Below, piece by piece: positions 46,211-59,459 of a stretch of DNA of 64,000 nucleotides. Below the pieces are notes generated by a model. That model was not told where the DNA came from. It was given only the letters and a program-made list of their open reading frames with translations, and did no database searches. Both the position numbers and the translations under genes were made by a program. Origin of the DNA: Apus apus (lineage: Eukaryota; Chordata; Aves; Apodiformes; Apodidae); assembly GCF_020740795.1 (NCBI RefSeq), contig NC_067283.1, positions 5,607,659-5,671,658 of the forward strand. Reading direction: 5' to 3'. Within the stretch, counting starts at the first letter, position 1. The number at the start of each line of letters is the position of its first letter.

Positions 46211-49200
46211 CCCCCCTACCTAAGGCTGGTGCTGGAGCCTCCTCTCCCTGCTGCACCGCCAGTGCCCCTGAGCGCCTGACCCGTTTCTCTCTGGGTCTTT
46301 CTCGGCCGGGGGTTAATTCCTGCCAAGAAGGGGCTGAGTCTCCTCGCGCTGTCTCTGTTCTTGTGGCTTCCTCTGTCCGGCAAACTGTCTGCGGGCACCT
46401 GGGTTTAATTTCACGTCTCGGGAGTGCCAAGGCAGGCAGGTGCGTTGCTGACAAGTTGGCGGTTATTGCAGAAGTTGTAATTTTTATGTAGCCGATGGTC
46501 TTTCTCCCTGAAGGAGTGGAAGCGTTGCTGCCACATGCTGCTTTTCCACCTCGCTGGCAGTTTGTCTTTCTCCAGGTGCCAGGGATGTCTTTAGAGTACC
46601 AGTGCTGGGACCCAACCTGCTTCTGTTAGTCTCTTTACCTGAGTTAACTCCATCAGAAATTACTCCTGGTCATGAAATACCTCCTCCTTGTATGTTAAGT
46701 GCAGGATACTGCTCTGTTGTCTTTACTGGAGTGTTATTTTGGTGACCTGCAGTATGAAGGAGATCAAGTAATTTATGTATTTATCTTATTTATTTTGTCA
46801 GGGAATACATAAAACTCTTGACATGTCATTTTGAAAACTAAATGCTGCAGGATTTATATAATTTTTTACAGCTTCGTGTGGGAATCTCTATGTTTTTTAG
46901 AGATAAGAACAACAATGTCATGAGCTCTGTAATCATTTTTATGTACTTAATATGTGTGCATGCTCATCCTTGACATGGTGTAATGGGATAGTTGAATTGC
47001 AAGTCTTCTTGCACGTTTTTTAGAATGGAGATGTAAGCTTTTTAAACCTTTTTAACCTTTGGTTCAGTATAAGCTGGCTGCTTTTGATGCAGTTTAGGGT
47101 TGTGATGAATGTTACCAAGTACTAGCTACTACTCCAGTTATGGTGACAGTGGGCAGTGTTGACTGTTTAGTAATAAAGCATAATTGTTGTGTTGCCTTTT
47201 TTTTTTTCTTTTCCATTAAAAGCCTTGTTGAAGTAACTATGCTGTTACTTAGATATGTTTTATAACTTGTGTAGACAGTTATGCCAGCAAATGCCCCGAT
47301 ACTGATACAACTTTTATCTTTAAAAAATAAAATATAGCAGTAGCACGAAGCAAAATACAAGATGTAGCAGCTTGAACTTTGCTAGCAATGAACTTTTTAG
47401 TTCAGATGATGTGTGGGTTCTAACTTTGCACTGAAATTGTGCTTTCAGGAGTCAAATATGTTGCAGGTGCTGGGCTGTGCTGCTGAGTTCACAAAAAGCA
47501 AAGTTAGAAGCAGTGTGAACTGTTAGAACAGTGTGAACTGTTACCGTGTTTGCAGTGGTTCCCTTAACACCACATTGCTTTGTTAGTGCACCTTGAAGTA
47601 GGTATTCTCTCCTATGCTCTGCATATATCAAGTTGTAAGTTTTGGTGGGTTGTTTTTTTGGTGTGAAGGAATTTTCATAGCTATTCTCTATATTTGTTGC
47701 CCCTGCTTTACAATCACTTGCTTAAAATGATATTGAGATGTTGAAACTCTTACTTTTTGTGAGTCTTTTGAAAGTGATTGCAATCTTCTAGACCTGTACT
47801 TGTGGTCAGCCAGGAGTTTCATAGAATAGTTTGTAGCATGGTCTGGAGTGTTCCTGCTGTGCTGTCAATGGGTGGTAACCCTGTAAATTATGTTTATGTA
47901 AAAAAATAAAAGGCTGTGATGTAACTGGGGACTCTCAAAGTTCTCAGGCTGTGTTAGTAGCATGGAAGAAAATCCCTGAAGCAGCACTTTGAAAACTTAA
48001 GCCCTTTTCTGAAGTCCTCAGTATTTAATAATCCATGCTGTGGAGTGCATCACAAGACTTGTGTCTCTGATGAGATTCAATACTTTGTTTTTTTACAGCT
48101 TAGCTAGGACAGCAGCTGTTCATCGATCTATAAAAATAAGTTCACAGTTGTGTGCTGCTTCCTTAGGTCTGTCATTTGGGATCTCATCTCTGGTTCAACT
48201 CCAAAGCAAATATTGAATCAAGTCTAAAGGTTAACATTGTCACTTAGCATAACTAGAGATCAATGTATAATAAAAATACAGTGTATGTTTTGCAGGTCCA
48301 AGAAAACTCCCCAGCTCAACAAGGAGGACTGGAACCTTTCTTTGATTTCATCATCGCAATAGGACACACTAGGCTTGTAAGCTTCAAATTATTTTTATTG
48401 TTCTGTGTTTGTTGGTTGTTTTTTTATCCCTGCATGAAACATGAGTGTTGTAAAGATCAAAGGCAGAAGCCAGAGCTCTTGTATGTGGCATGAACAAGGT
48501 AAAGTAAAACTTTTTTGTGTTCAAGGTTTCAGACTGGATCCAAATTTGAGGAAACTCTTTATTTATGCCTTTAGGCACCTTGGCTTGTTAACACATTAAC
48601 ACAGTGTTTATGATATTTCTCATTCATGCATGTTTTCTGCCACAAAGCGAATGTTGAAGTGGTGAGTCAATGGCAAGAGCTCAACATTTGTTTAAACAAA
48701 CTTATTTCAACATTTGATAAAACATGAAAAAGAATCCTGGCCTGCCTGCTTATGCTTGAGACTGGGAACACAGTTCCTGTATGTTGAGTTATGAGAGAAG
48801 AGTTGAGTTTTGGTTTAAAAGGCTGGTGGTTTTGGCTGTGTGCTTCATCCTAGCTTAATACAAGCTGATTTCATTAACTCTGCCTTGCTTTTGTTAGTGG
48901 AGGTGTCTTGCTGAAGTGATCATTATAATGGTAGATTTTGGTGGAAGATCAGTCAATCTTTAAACATGACAAAAATAATGATAGTTCTCTCAGCTGCTCC
49001 CACATAGTCTGTCCTTTCAAAGTCAATTTGTGATGATTTTGAAGGGTTATTGAGTGAAGTCTGGGATGAGAGGAATTAAGTAAAATGTTGCTTATTGTTA
49101 CAATTACATAGTTGTGATCTAATTTTGCTGATGTTATTTAACAGCAGTTACGAAGAAGAGGAAAGTGATGAAAGGAAGTAATAGTAATTACTTTAATAAA

Positions 49201-52200
49201 GAGATATGAGCTGACAGTATTAACTTCTTTCTAATAAAAGAAAACAACTGCTGGGACTGATTATGAAACACAGAGCCTAAACTTTTACAGTGTTGGTTCT
49301 TTGTATTCAATTTCTGCCACAGGTGTGACATCTATGTTACACATACAACTAGAAATCATGTTAATTATGTATCTCTTTCTGTGCTTTCCAGAATAAAGAA
49401 AACAACATGTTGAAAGACCTGCTAAAGGCAAATGCTGAAAAAGCAGTGAAGCTGGAGGTGTACAACATCAAAACAATGAAAATAAGAGAGGTAGAGGTGA
49501 TCCCCAGTAACATGTGGGGAGGACAAGGACTTCTTGGAGCCAGCGTGAGGTTCTGCAGCTTCCAGGGAGCCAGTGAACATGTGTGGCACGTATTGGTGAG
49601 ACAGAATTATTTGGCCCATTAGTGTTCATACAACCTTGTTTTAAAGTGTAACATTTAGAATCAACTTGCATGTAGAAGTACAGTGCTGAAGTTGCACAGA
49701 AGGAGGGAACACAGGCTTGAAAGCTTGTCTGAGCTGTTTGAACAGGGACAAGCAGTGTTTGCTTCTGTAAAGAAAATTAACTTCATCCCAACCAACCCAC
49801 TCTATCCCAATCAATATGTGATGGGGTTAAGGTTTCTTCATCTTATATTAAAGAATCAATGACAAAAGGAAGAAAAGATCTGTTTTGACAGGTGTTTCTG
49901 TGTTGGCTAAACTTCATCAAAGTAATACCAGTGTTGGAAAAAAGCATCAAAAATATTTCCAAATTAAGAGGGAGAGCTGAAAGAGTAGAAGAGACTAGGA
50001 AAGACTGGTATGATCTTTTGTTATGTTTCTGGTTGTTTAAATAAATGCAACTTCTCAATGTCTTCAGAGTATCTCATGTTGCACTGGTATTATCTTGGAC
50101 TTTCTTATTCAGCATGTTCTGAAAGATGTTAAACCTCGATGGTGTCACAGAACTCCTGTTCAAGGACTTCTGTTTTATCCCATAAACAAAACGTTCTTGC
50201 CTTTTGTTGTGTTTGGAGTTAGCTTTCCTTTTTCATCTTGAGGTTGCTTATCCTGCTGCAGTTGCAGGATGACACGTGTTGCTTTTTCACAGGATGTTGA
50301 ACCTGCATCTCCTGCAGCTCTAGCTGGTCTCCAGCCATACACTGACTATGTTGTTGGATCTGATCAGATTCTTCAGGAGGTAGGGCATGTCTTCCTTCAA
50401 GCAGTGATTGTCTTAATGCCTGCCATCTTGTAGGTTGTTGGAGTTTATAAATCTAAGAGCATGTACATGAAATGTATGGGATAGTGTTTGGGGATTTTGG
50501 GGAAGTTGATGTTGATGACAGATGCTTTATGGCTGAGTAAACATTATCTTTTTGTAATATGACAGTAAAAAAAAATTGTCCCTAAAGATCAAACTACAGT
50601 GGTGATTTTTAGTCTGTCCCAGGGTTTTCAGTATCTCATATTGAAGTAAATAACTGTGTAAAATGCTGATTTGTTCCCAGTTCCTTGCCTTGCATGTTGA
50701 GGTGTACTAACTACTACTTTCTTTTTTTTTCTTAGTCAGAGGATTTCTTTTCACTGATTGAATCCCACGAGGGGAAGCCACTGAAGCTGATGGTTTATAA
50801 CACTGAAGCAGATTCCATTCGAGAGGTAGTTGTGACTCCCAATGGAGCTTGGGGTGGAGAAGGAAGGTACTGATCTCTGGAGAGTCACTGCCTGATGACA
50901 GGTTATATACTCACTGTAAATGAGCTCCTGTTAAGAGTATTGTTACTATTGACTACAGCTTTCTGTTTTCAGGTGAAGCCTTGTGTCCTTACACTTGCCA
51001 CACAAAAATGTTCATCTTTCCATTAAAAAAAACAACCCAAAAAACAACTAGCTTAGAAGTAGGAATTAGGCGTGTTCTGGATCTAACCCTGTTTGAGTTG
51101 AAACCAACAGCAAAACCTGTGTTGAATCCTTGGTAGTTACGTTCTCATAGTTAAAATGTTCAATTAAAGGAAGAACAAAATCCATGTCAGGTCAGACTAT
51201 AGACATTGTATAATGCAAGCTAAGCTGTGTATGGCTACATGTCAATTGCAGAGTGCTCCTGAGTACTCTAAGTGGAATGATTCTTGCAGGTAGGTGTTTC
51301 TTCCTATAGATTAAAGACTCCTCCTTTTAAACAATCAAAATTTGCTTACAAAGCTTGCTAGCTTTGTTAAGAACGTTATTTTCAAGTCTTCTTTTCCTTC
51401 TTTTGTGCAGTTTAGGATGTGGTATTGGATATGGCTATTTGCACAGAATTCCAACACAGTCAGTACCATCAAAGAAAAATCCAGAAAGCAAACCACCCTC
51501 ACCCTTACCAGAAGCTGGAACTCCTGTACCATCTGCTAATGGTTACACAGAGGTATGGAAGAAATAAGTTCCTATCTTGCATGTTCTCTGGAGTTTCAAA
51601 ATTTTCTGCCTTGTTGGAACATCCATAGCACAGTCTGTTTTAGCACAGTGTACAATTTTGGTTGAATGAGATGAAGTTAGGTGAAGGGAAGGTGAGAACT
51701 GATGATACTGAACAGATGACAGATCACCAGTGCTGGCTGATGCAGATTTTAGCCAGTATTTTCTTCCTGTTTTGAAGACTTGCATGCTACAGCTGTATCA
51801 GTCAATGAGAACCAAATTAGAGGAAGACCCTTCTCACTAGGAAATAAAATACACCTACAAGAATTAAGTAGGGGCTGCTCTAAGAATGTACTGGCTTTAA
51901 AAGGCTACCTTGGAACATGTCCTAATCAGTGGCATGGCTGATAGTTTTGGCATTATAAGTTCTCTCTGAATTGATGTACTTGCATAGGAAGATCATCCTC
52001 AGGTGAAGCTTTCGATATAAAAAGGTGCTATTCCTTCTTACTCTGTGATTCCAGACTCCCTTATTGGCACCTGCTTCTCAGAGTGACAGCTCTGAAATGG
52101 TTATGAACTTGGATCGCTCCACAGATCAAGAAATGAGTGGTTATTCACCAGAAAGCTCACTTTCTCCTCCTCCTCCTCTCCAGAGAGTTATGGATCCAGG

Positions 52201-54152
52201 TATATTTCCTTAGATGCTTTTTTCAGCAATTCTTTAGAGGACATCTAAGTAACCAACACGGTCTTAAACAAGCTTGCAGGATTATGAGCACTTGCTCTTG
52301 TTTTCATCATCATCATCACCATCACAGAATGGTTTGGGTTGGAAGGGACCTTCAAGATCGTCTAGTTCCAACTCCCCTGCAATGGGCAGGGACACCTCCC
52401 ACCAGACCAGGCTGCTCCAAGCCCCATCCAACCTGCCCTTCAGCACTTTCAGGGATGGGGCAGCCACAGCTTCCCTGGGTGACCTGGGCCAGGGTCTCAC
52501 CACCTTCACACTAAACGATTTTTTCCTAATGTCTCACCTAAATCTTCCCTCTCCCAGTTTTAATCCATTACCCCTTGTCTTCTCACTACAAGGCCTTGTA
52601 AAAGCCCCTCCCCAGCTTTCCTGGAGCCCCTTCAGGTATTATAAGGCTGCTCTAAGGTCTCCCTGGAGCCTTCTCCAGGCTCAGCAGCCCCAACTCTCTC
52701 AGCCTGTCTCCAGAGCAGAGCTGCTCCAGCCCCTCTGAGCATCTTTGTCGCCACTTTTGGACTTGCTCCAACAGCTCCATGTCCTTCTTATGTTGCAGGC
52801 TTCCTTGAAGTTTTAGACTTCCCTGGACTTCAGAGCTGTAGAGTTTGGGTACTGTGCTCCTGACTGAGGTTAATCATTCCCATTTAGTGGGAGGGGCCTT
52901 CACTGACTTCAGTCTGGATAGAGCATGTATTTTTGACTCTAGAATTTTGTGTTAAATGCAGAACAACACTGTAATATTTCCTTTCTCCTTCAGGATTTCT
53001 AGATATGTCTGGTACTACATTTCCTGAACTCACTGACCTAACAAAAGTGTCCAACGTGTCTTCATCTGCCTCCTCCAACACACCAGCAGCACATGGGTTA
53101 GCAGGCACTGAACAGTTCACGTTGAGCACTGACACTTCTGCTTATTTTGGTAAGTGGAGTAAAGTCTTCCTTTAGGCCTCTGACCTAATTTCTGGAATGG
53201 CACCAACTCATGCCTGCTCAGCAGGCTCATGCTTGTAGGAAACAAGCCAAGATTAAGAAAAATCAGAGAGGGGATTGGCTAAAATGAGATGGAAAAAGTA
53301 GCAGAAATCAGGTGTAGAAGCAGTCAAAAACTAATAGGCTTTTTTGTAAGATGACAGAATGTGTCTTTTTCTATAAATTAAAATGTTGATGATACAAATT
53401 AAAGTGACCTTAAAAGTAGGTATTTTCTGTATCTCTGTCTTTCTGTATCTCTTTCTGTATTTCTAAAACAGTGTAGGTCAGATTTTGTTACCACAGGTGT
53501 CTCCACAGTTGTGAAAACAAAATTGCAGTCACCCTAACAGTGACTTTTCTGTCAAAAAAATACACCTTCACATTATGAATTCCTCTCCCTTCTAAAAGGT
53601 GGGGTGACTAAAGGTTGCAACATAGAATAAAACATACCTAGATGTTATCTGAACAGCAGCCCAGGTGGTTCATGGTCTCTTGAAAACCTATTTGCACAGT
53701 CAGATTTTTCTGGATTTGGAGAGAACTGAGTAGACACAGCCCATGTACCTGAGGGCTGTGAATCTGGTGATGCCTGTAGGAGGTATCTCAGTATCCCAGT
53801 CCAGATGTATGGCAACCAGAGGCACTGTCTGTTGGCCTAACAGCTTTTGGCTTTTTACAATTTCTGTTTCCCAGAGAATTCCACAGCTTTGGCCCCTGAA
53901 GATGTAACTGTGCCTTCTGAAGGCCCAGTCAAGCAGCCTGAGTTGGATGATCCACTGCCTTCAATTCCACCTTTACCTTCTTTTGCTCTCCCTCATGAAA
54001 TTTCTTCAGAAACACCACCAGGAACTGATGCAGATAACCAAGAAACAAAGTTGCTCTTAAACAGTGAGAGCTCCTTAACCACTAGTCCTGTGAAACCAGA
54101 TGATGAAGCACCATGTGAACAGAAAGAAGAGGCTGCACAAGATCCTGAGTGA
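45843..54152 (+). CDS. GORASP1: Golgi reassembly-stacking protein 1 (GRASP65), complete in nine exons
   Basis: A peripheral cis-Golgi protein that tethers and stacks cisternae and partners with GM130. Exons: 45843-45905, 48296-48376, 49392-49595, 50293-50379, 50736-50866, 51411-51552, 52055-52199, 52994-53149 and 53875-54152. All junctions are GT-AG and phases agree, giving 428 aa (human 440). The N-terminus [17 protein letters not shown] has Gly2 for myristoylation. Two GRASP PDZ-like domains follow: about residues 15-105 ([40 protein letters not shown]) and 110-200 ([40 protein letters not shown]). The rest is the Ser/Pro-rich regulatory tail with [14 protein letters not shown], a segment shared with GRASP65 and not GRASP55. 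WHVLDVEP and [17 protein letters not shown] also favour GORASP1 over GORASP2. Intron 7 contains a CR1. Start choice is fixed by the myristoylation context. Confidence 0.98.
52322..52810 (-). mobile_element. CR1 LINE 3' fragment in GORASP1 intron 7
   Basis: The plus strand: atcacagaatggtttgggtt, ggaagggaccttcaagatcg, gccatccaacct-type text, agctttcctggagccccttc, ending near gctccatgtccttcttatg. It lies 120 bases after the donor of exon 7 and about 185 bases before exon 8. A CATCAT simple repeat precedes it. Confidence 0.96.
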
Positions 54153-55310
54153 AATGGATGCTTCTTTATCAACAGACTGCCCTAAGCTGGAATGCTACAG
54201 CTTGGAATATTTTTCTGATCTTGAAAGAATTACAGCTATTCTATTTTGTTAATGTAGACAATATTATAGAAGAAATCATAGGAAATGCATCTCCTATTGT
54301 CTTTTTCAGTCATTGCTTAATGGATGGATCTGTGTTCAAGCTTTGAATGCTGTCCAGAATCACCCAGTTAATGGAGAAGTTAATGCAGAAACAAGTCAGA
54401 GACTGACAAAATGTCAGTCTGAATTCCTGTTTGCTTACAACTGCTCCTGGATGTATTTATGAAGGCTCTCTGCCTGAACAGTGACTCCTAATGATTATTT
54501 TAGCAGTATGATTGATGGAATAAAAACCAAATATTTATGGTTTTGACTTTGCTAGAAAGCTTTTCTAATGGTACACCTCAAATTGACATGACAGGCTTTG
54601 TGACTTTCAAGGCTTCTCCCTACCCTAAGGTATCTTTATTCCTACTTAGTACTCTGCAAAATGGTTTGTTTTTTTGTTGTCGTTGTTGTTTTGGAGTCCC
54701 TCCTCTGTAAGTTATTAGAGTACCTTCTCTAAAACCCCTTTTGCAGGAAAGGAAGCACCATAAGGTTTGAAGTTGCAGCACAGAGATAGGACAGAATGGT
54801 CTGGGTGGGTCCTGTCATTCACATCCTCTCTTCAGTGGAACATGTGCTGGTCTTGCATGGAAAAGAGGGAGGGGGAATTGATGATAATTGGAAACAAACT
54901 GTCAAAGATGATTTTAAATCAGGTCCATGTGTTTCCAGGGTGATTAACCTTTTCAGTGAAATGAACATGTCTTAGTTTCTGTAGTGACAGAAATGGCTTT
55001 TCTTTAGTTGTGCTTTTCTACTTACCCACTTCTGTTTTTCTACAAATCACTGGAAGTTTTAAGATAGGGGGCTGGAACAGGTGCAGCAACATCTAGTGCT
55101 TTTTGTAGCTTTCATGTTTTCTTTGCACTTTTTTCAAACAGCTTCTGAATGTAATAGCAAACATGAATGAAACACTTGAGTGTTTTTATACCCCTCAGGG
55201 CAGTGATTTATCATGTGATTTTAAAGGTGCTGATTGGGAATAACTACACTATGGCTGGTACAATTAGTGTGGTGAAGTCCTTCCTAAATAAAGGGAATGG
55301 GTACAAGGTT
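54153..55310 (+). other. GORASP1: GORASP1 3' UTR
   Basis: AT-rich sequence after the stop at 54150-54152. Candidate poly(A) signals are AATAAA at 54519-54524 (about 370 bases of UTR) and at 55287-55292. Which one is used cannot be told from sequence. Confidence 0.55.
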
Positions 55311-58300
55311 AGGTGTGTGTATAAGCTGTAAGCTAGAGTGTACTTGGCACAGTATTGTCTGATTTCCTGGTGTCTGCCCTGTCTCCTGATCTGTTCCTAC
55401 ACTGTGCCCTATGGACATCACTAAGTGGAAGGATTGATGATGCTGGAATCTTGTGTAACAGGGTGGAGAGTCTGGATCACACAGAGCTGCTTGTCAAGTT
55501 GTAACATGAGAGGTCATAAGATGAGTGCACCCTTCCATAAAATCTGTCCTTTATATTCCTTCCTCTCCTGAATTGGTTTTAAATATTGTTTTCACATAGA
55601 ATACAGTAGCCCTGAACAGGGAGGTCAAAACTACTTTAGTTTCTTTAAACTACTTTAAAGAAGAGTGCATTAAGCTCTCCTGCAGGTAGTAAAGAGATCT
55701 GAAATCTAGTCTGCTAGATCATCTGTTATGAACAGATTTTTTTTCCTATATTGTAAAGTAAATTTCCTCTTCCCCACACCTGATTGCTGTAAGGGTGAAG
55801 AACCAAACACTAAAAATAAATAATTCAAGCTACTCATTAAGTTTCACAGAAATGTTGACTTCAGACATCTAGGTCATCTCTTTCTGGTTTTGTTCATTTA
55901 GGACAGTTTCTACTTTTACACCTCTGTCAAAACTGTTTTTAAGCTTGTAGTAGCTTGTTTAAGCAATGCTCTACCATAAGCAGCCTTTAGAAAATTAAGA
56001 GCAGGGAATGTCAAAAATTAAACTAAATTTCAGGTGTCACAGCAATAAATAGCTTAACATTTATGGCAGAGTGTGTCCAGCCTGCTTTATGGTGATGGTT
56101 CTTGGAAGGAGAGGTGGGGATTTTGTTTATATTTATGTGGCTTTAGGTCATTGTTCATTTGGATGTAATGAAAAAAGAATTAACATACCTGTTTAGAAAA
56201 CCCAATAGAGAGTTAAACCTCTAGCAGCAGTATGGTGTGTTCTCCTAACCTAGGACTGTATCATTTAAATGCTAAATGAGGTGAAGATTTAACTTCATCA
56301 GATTCCTTTCCTCTTGACAATATATAGACTACCTTTTGAGGTGCCTTAAGCAATCTCCCTGCTGAAAGTAGAAGGCACTCTGATAGGAGCAGAAGTGAGA
56401 AAGCTGAAGAGAATTTCTTAATTTCAGAACATAACCTAAAAAGAGTGGTAGAAGCTCCTGAGAGTGGCTGGATCCAGAAAAGATCCAATTCTTCTGGAGC
56501 CACAAGTCTCCTGCCTTGCCTCCTGCTGCAAGCAGAGACAGGAGATGCAAACTGTGCTCTAGGGTGAGCTGGAGCCTTTGTGATTTTCAAGAGTGGCTAG
56601 GTGCTGCTGTGGGATGAAATCTATCTCATAAGGCCTGTGAGCACAGGCCAGTTCTGAAATAAAAAAGGTAATATTTTATGTTGGTCTGAAACAAGCAGAA
56701 TGGCTATGGAAGACAGAGCTACCTTTGAGTGAAATGGCTCGAATGGTCCACTGCTGTAAGTGGGCAGAAAACAAACTTGATCAAGCCTTGCCCCAAGCAA
56801 GGCTAACTTGAGAGCCTTGGCCCAGGCCCTCCCTTCTGCAGTCAATTACTTGATTGATGGGAGCTTCAGCCAGCATAAACCTGGACTAGGAATGATCCTA
56901 ACCCTCCAAAATTATAAGGAGATAACCATCCAACAAACATGCAAATCTCATTCACAGCACTATGGATGCTGGACTAATTCCAGCTGAATTTGGCTTTATG
57001 AATGAATGTATTCAGCATCTTTAGGGTGAATGATTACTGGAAAGAATTACAGAAATACCAAACTTGGGCAGAAGTGACTTTCTTTTCCCTCTTGAACCTT
57101 TGCAGCAGGCTTGCTGATTTCCTGAATCTGCACAAATCTGCTGCTGTATCTATGACTCCAGGCTATGTTGAGAAGCTGCTCATCCAAGTTGCCATACTTG
57201 ACTGAATTCACCTTGGCTTTAAGTGAGAACTGCTGCAGGAACACAGGCTGCAGAGCAGAGATCACACCACCCACACCTGTACTCCTGGGCTTCAGTTAGG
57301 CACTGCCCTGCTTTGGGGTTCAGAATTTAATCTTACCTAGCATTGGATGACAGCAGTAACTGGGAAAGCAGGAGACTATTCCAGCATCCCTGTGTCCCTG
57401 CACCATGGATTTAGCAGAAATGGAATGCAGCAGAGAGCAGCCTCCCAGGAGAAGCTTTTAATTTAGAATTCTCCTCAGTGCCCTTACCCTTCTCCATCTT
57501 CCCCCTCAACTGGGCAAATATTTTCACCTCCAAGCCATTATGAAAGACCCAGGCACCACTGCTTCTGGCTGTTAAGTGAAAGCAGCTACAGGTTACTAAT
57601 TGCATTTGCCTTGACTGTGCTAATCTGTTACTTCCTGGGTATTGCCACTAACGTCCACACAGCCTCCCTCCCTGCTTCTGCCTTAAGCAAACACTAATTT
57701 GCATTTGTTCTGCTGTAAAGACAATTTCAAAGTAATTGTTTGGTTTCAGCTACATTTCTAAGCAAAAAAAAAGTCATTAACCATTCACAGTCCCATGAAA
57801 AAGATGGCTATACAGTGTCACAACATCCCTGAGAGAGATCAGGCATATTCCACCCCAGTCTCTAATCAGTACCTCTGGCCTGCATGATGTTTGCACAGCT
57901 GCTTACAAAAAAACCTCTTGCCACATAGTACAAGGAAACTATTTTAGTCAATCTCTTTCTTGATATTTAAGTGTGCATGTGCTTTTAGCAGGTCTGTTAT
58001 CTAGAAGGGTGGTAACTCCACCTGGCTCCATTCAGGAGCCTTCAGCTTGTTTACAAGTCTAAGATCATGTGCTTAAAGATTGATGGTAAATGTCAAGTTT
58101 GAGAAATTTCTAGGGATAAAGACTGAAGCAAAGGGAGGACCTCTGTGGAAGAAAGAGGAATACCTTGGTGTAAGGTACTAGTCAGAATCTGGAGTACTGG
58201 AACTGGATTCATGCTGTTAACAGTCACTCTGTGCCTTCACCTTTGGCAAATGCATTCTCTTATTATAATCTCCTGCATAAGCCTTATTTTGAATATTTTG

Positions 58301-59455
58301 TTAGTGCTTCCTAAAAATAATGCTAAGAGGTTCTCCTGAAATGATACTCGCATTTGGCTGCAACTACTGAGTCCTGCTCTCCTGTTCTCAGTGCTACCCC
58401 CTCTGAAGAGGTAACAGAAATTTACCTGTGATAGACAAATGTCCTTCTGGGAGACAGGTTACACTAATAAAGACTAGATTTACAACTCATTTCCAATATG
58501 AACTTGGAAATAAAAAAAACCAACAACAAACCCCCCCAAAACAAACCCAAGACTTAAACAAATCAGCAGTCTTTCCTATGATTCTGGCAAACTGGAACTC
58601 TGTTCACAATGTCCTGATGAGCTGTGATTCCCATATTAATTCCTTAACGATGTGCAGGTGCCTCTCTTGCTTTTGCAGACAGGACAATTCCTAAGAAGGT
58701 GACAAACTAAAAAGGCATTACAAAATAAACTCTCACTCGACATTCCATTTAAGATGGGTGCTGGGACTCTCTGGGAACACATTTGGTCACTTTAGGCTGC
58801 CCAGGGAGGTGGTTGAGTCACCATCCCTGGATGTGTTGGTGGATGTGGTTTAGGGGGGAACTTGGTAGAGTAGGGATGATGGTTGGACTCGGTGATCCCA
58901 AGGGTCTTTTCCAACCTGAATAGTTCTATGATTCTATTTTATGAACTGCATCCCCTCCCAGAGCAGCCCTGTTGACAGTCCCCAGCAAAGGCTTTGAGTA
59001 CTCTGTGCTGGCATTTTCAGTATCTGGAAACCCAGCCTTGGCTTCCCCTGTGTCTTACAGTGCTATAACCTCTCCATGTCCAGAAAACTCTGTGTAAACT
59101 GGCACGAGTCACTTGTAGCAGCTGTTTTTTCTTATGCATCATGTTGGTGTTATCACAAAATACTTCATGACCAAAGCAGGCACTGCCCATGCCAAGAGCA
59201 CGACGCGAGCACAGTGTCCACCTCAGCAGGATCTCAGAGCTTGCACTTGAAGCTTTGCATGCCTATTAAATTCTTATATCCAACCATATTACAAGACGAT
59301 CTTCAAGGGATCTTGGTAAGGCACTGCCATATGGCCATGTCTTCAGCCATTCCAATACTTGAGGCTTCGTGGGACACTGAAGCCCTTTGTGGTTTAACCA
59401 TTATGCCAATGGTCCAAGCTCTAAATTCTGATCCAATACACAAAACAACCCACAT
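55311..59455. other. Intergenic region between convergent GORASP1 and WDR48
   Basis: No exon with recognisable similarity on either strand. It holds one CR1 fragment at 58792-58939 and short A/C-rich tracts near 58510-58555. Open frames of 60-110 codons here have no splice or homology support. Part may still be extended 3' UTR of either gene. Confidence 0.5.
58792..58939 (+). mobile_element. CR1 LINE 3' fragment
   Basis: Sense CR1: ggctgcccagggaggtggtt, ggttggactcggtgatccca, ending tagttctatgattctattt. The wording matches the 3' end of the 26905-27978 copy, so it is the same subfamily. Confidence 0.94.
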
Positions 59456-59459
59456 ATAT

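Noticed and set aside
44501-46223. Plus-strand open frames of 227 and 402 codons
   Set aside because: They are SPQPF-type translations of the polypyrimidine minisatellite running into the CpG island. No domain or conservation is expected.
45531-46454. Minus-strand open frame of 307 codons over the GORASP1 first exon
   Set aside because: GC-rich shadow frame (Arg/Gly/Ala-rich) opposite a real exon and CpG island.
47818-47850. catagaatagtttgtagcat, resembling a CR1 terminus
   Set aside because: Only about 10 bases match and the following sequence does not continue into CR1.
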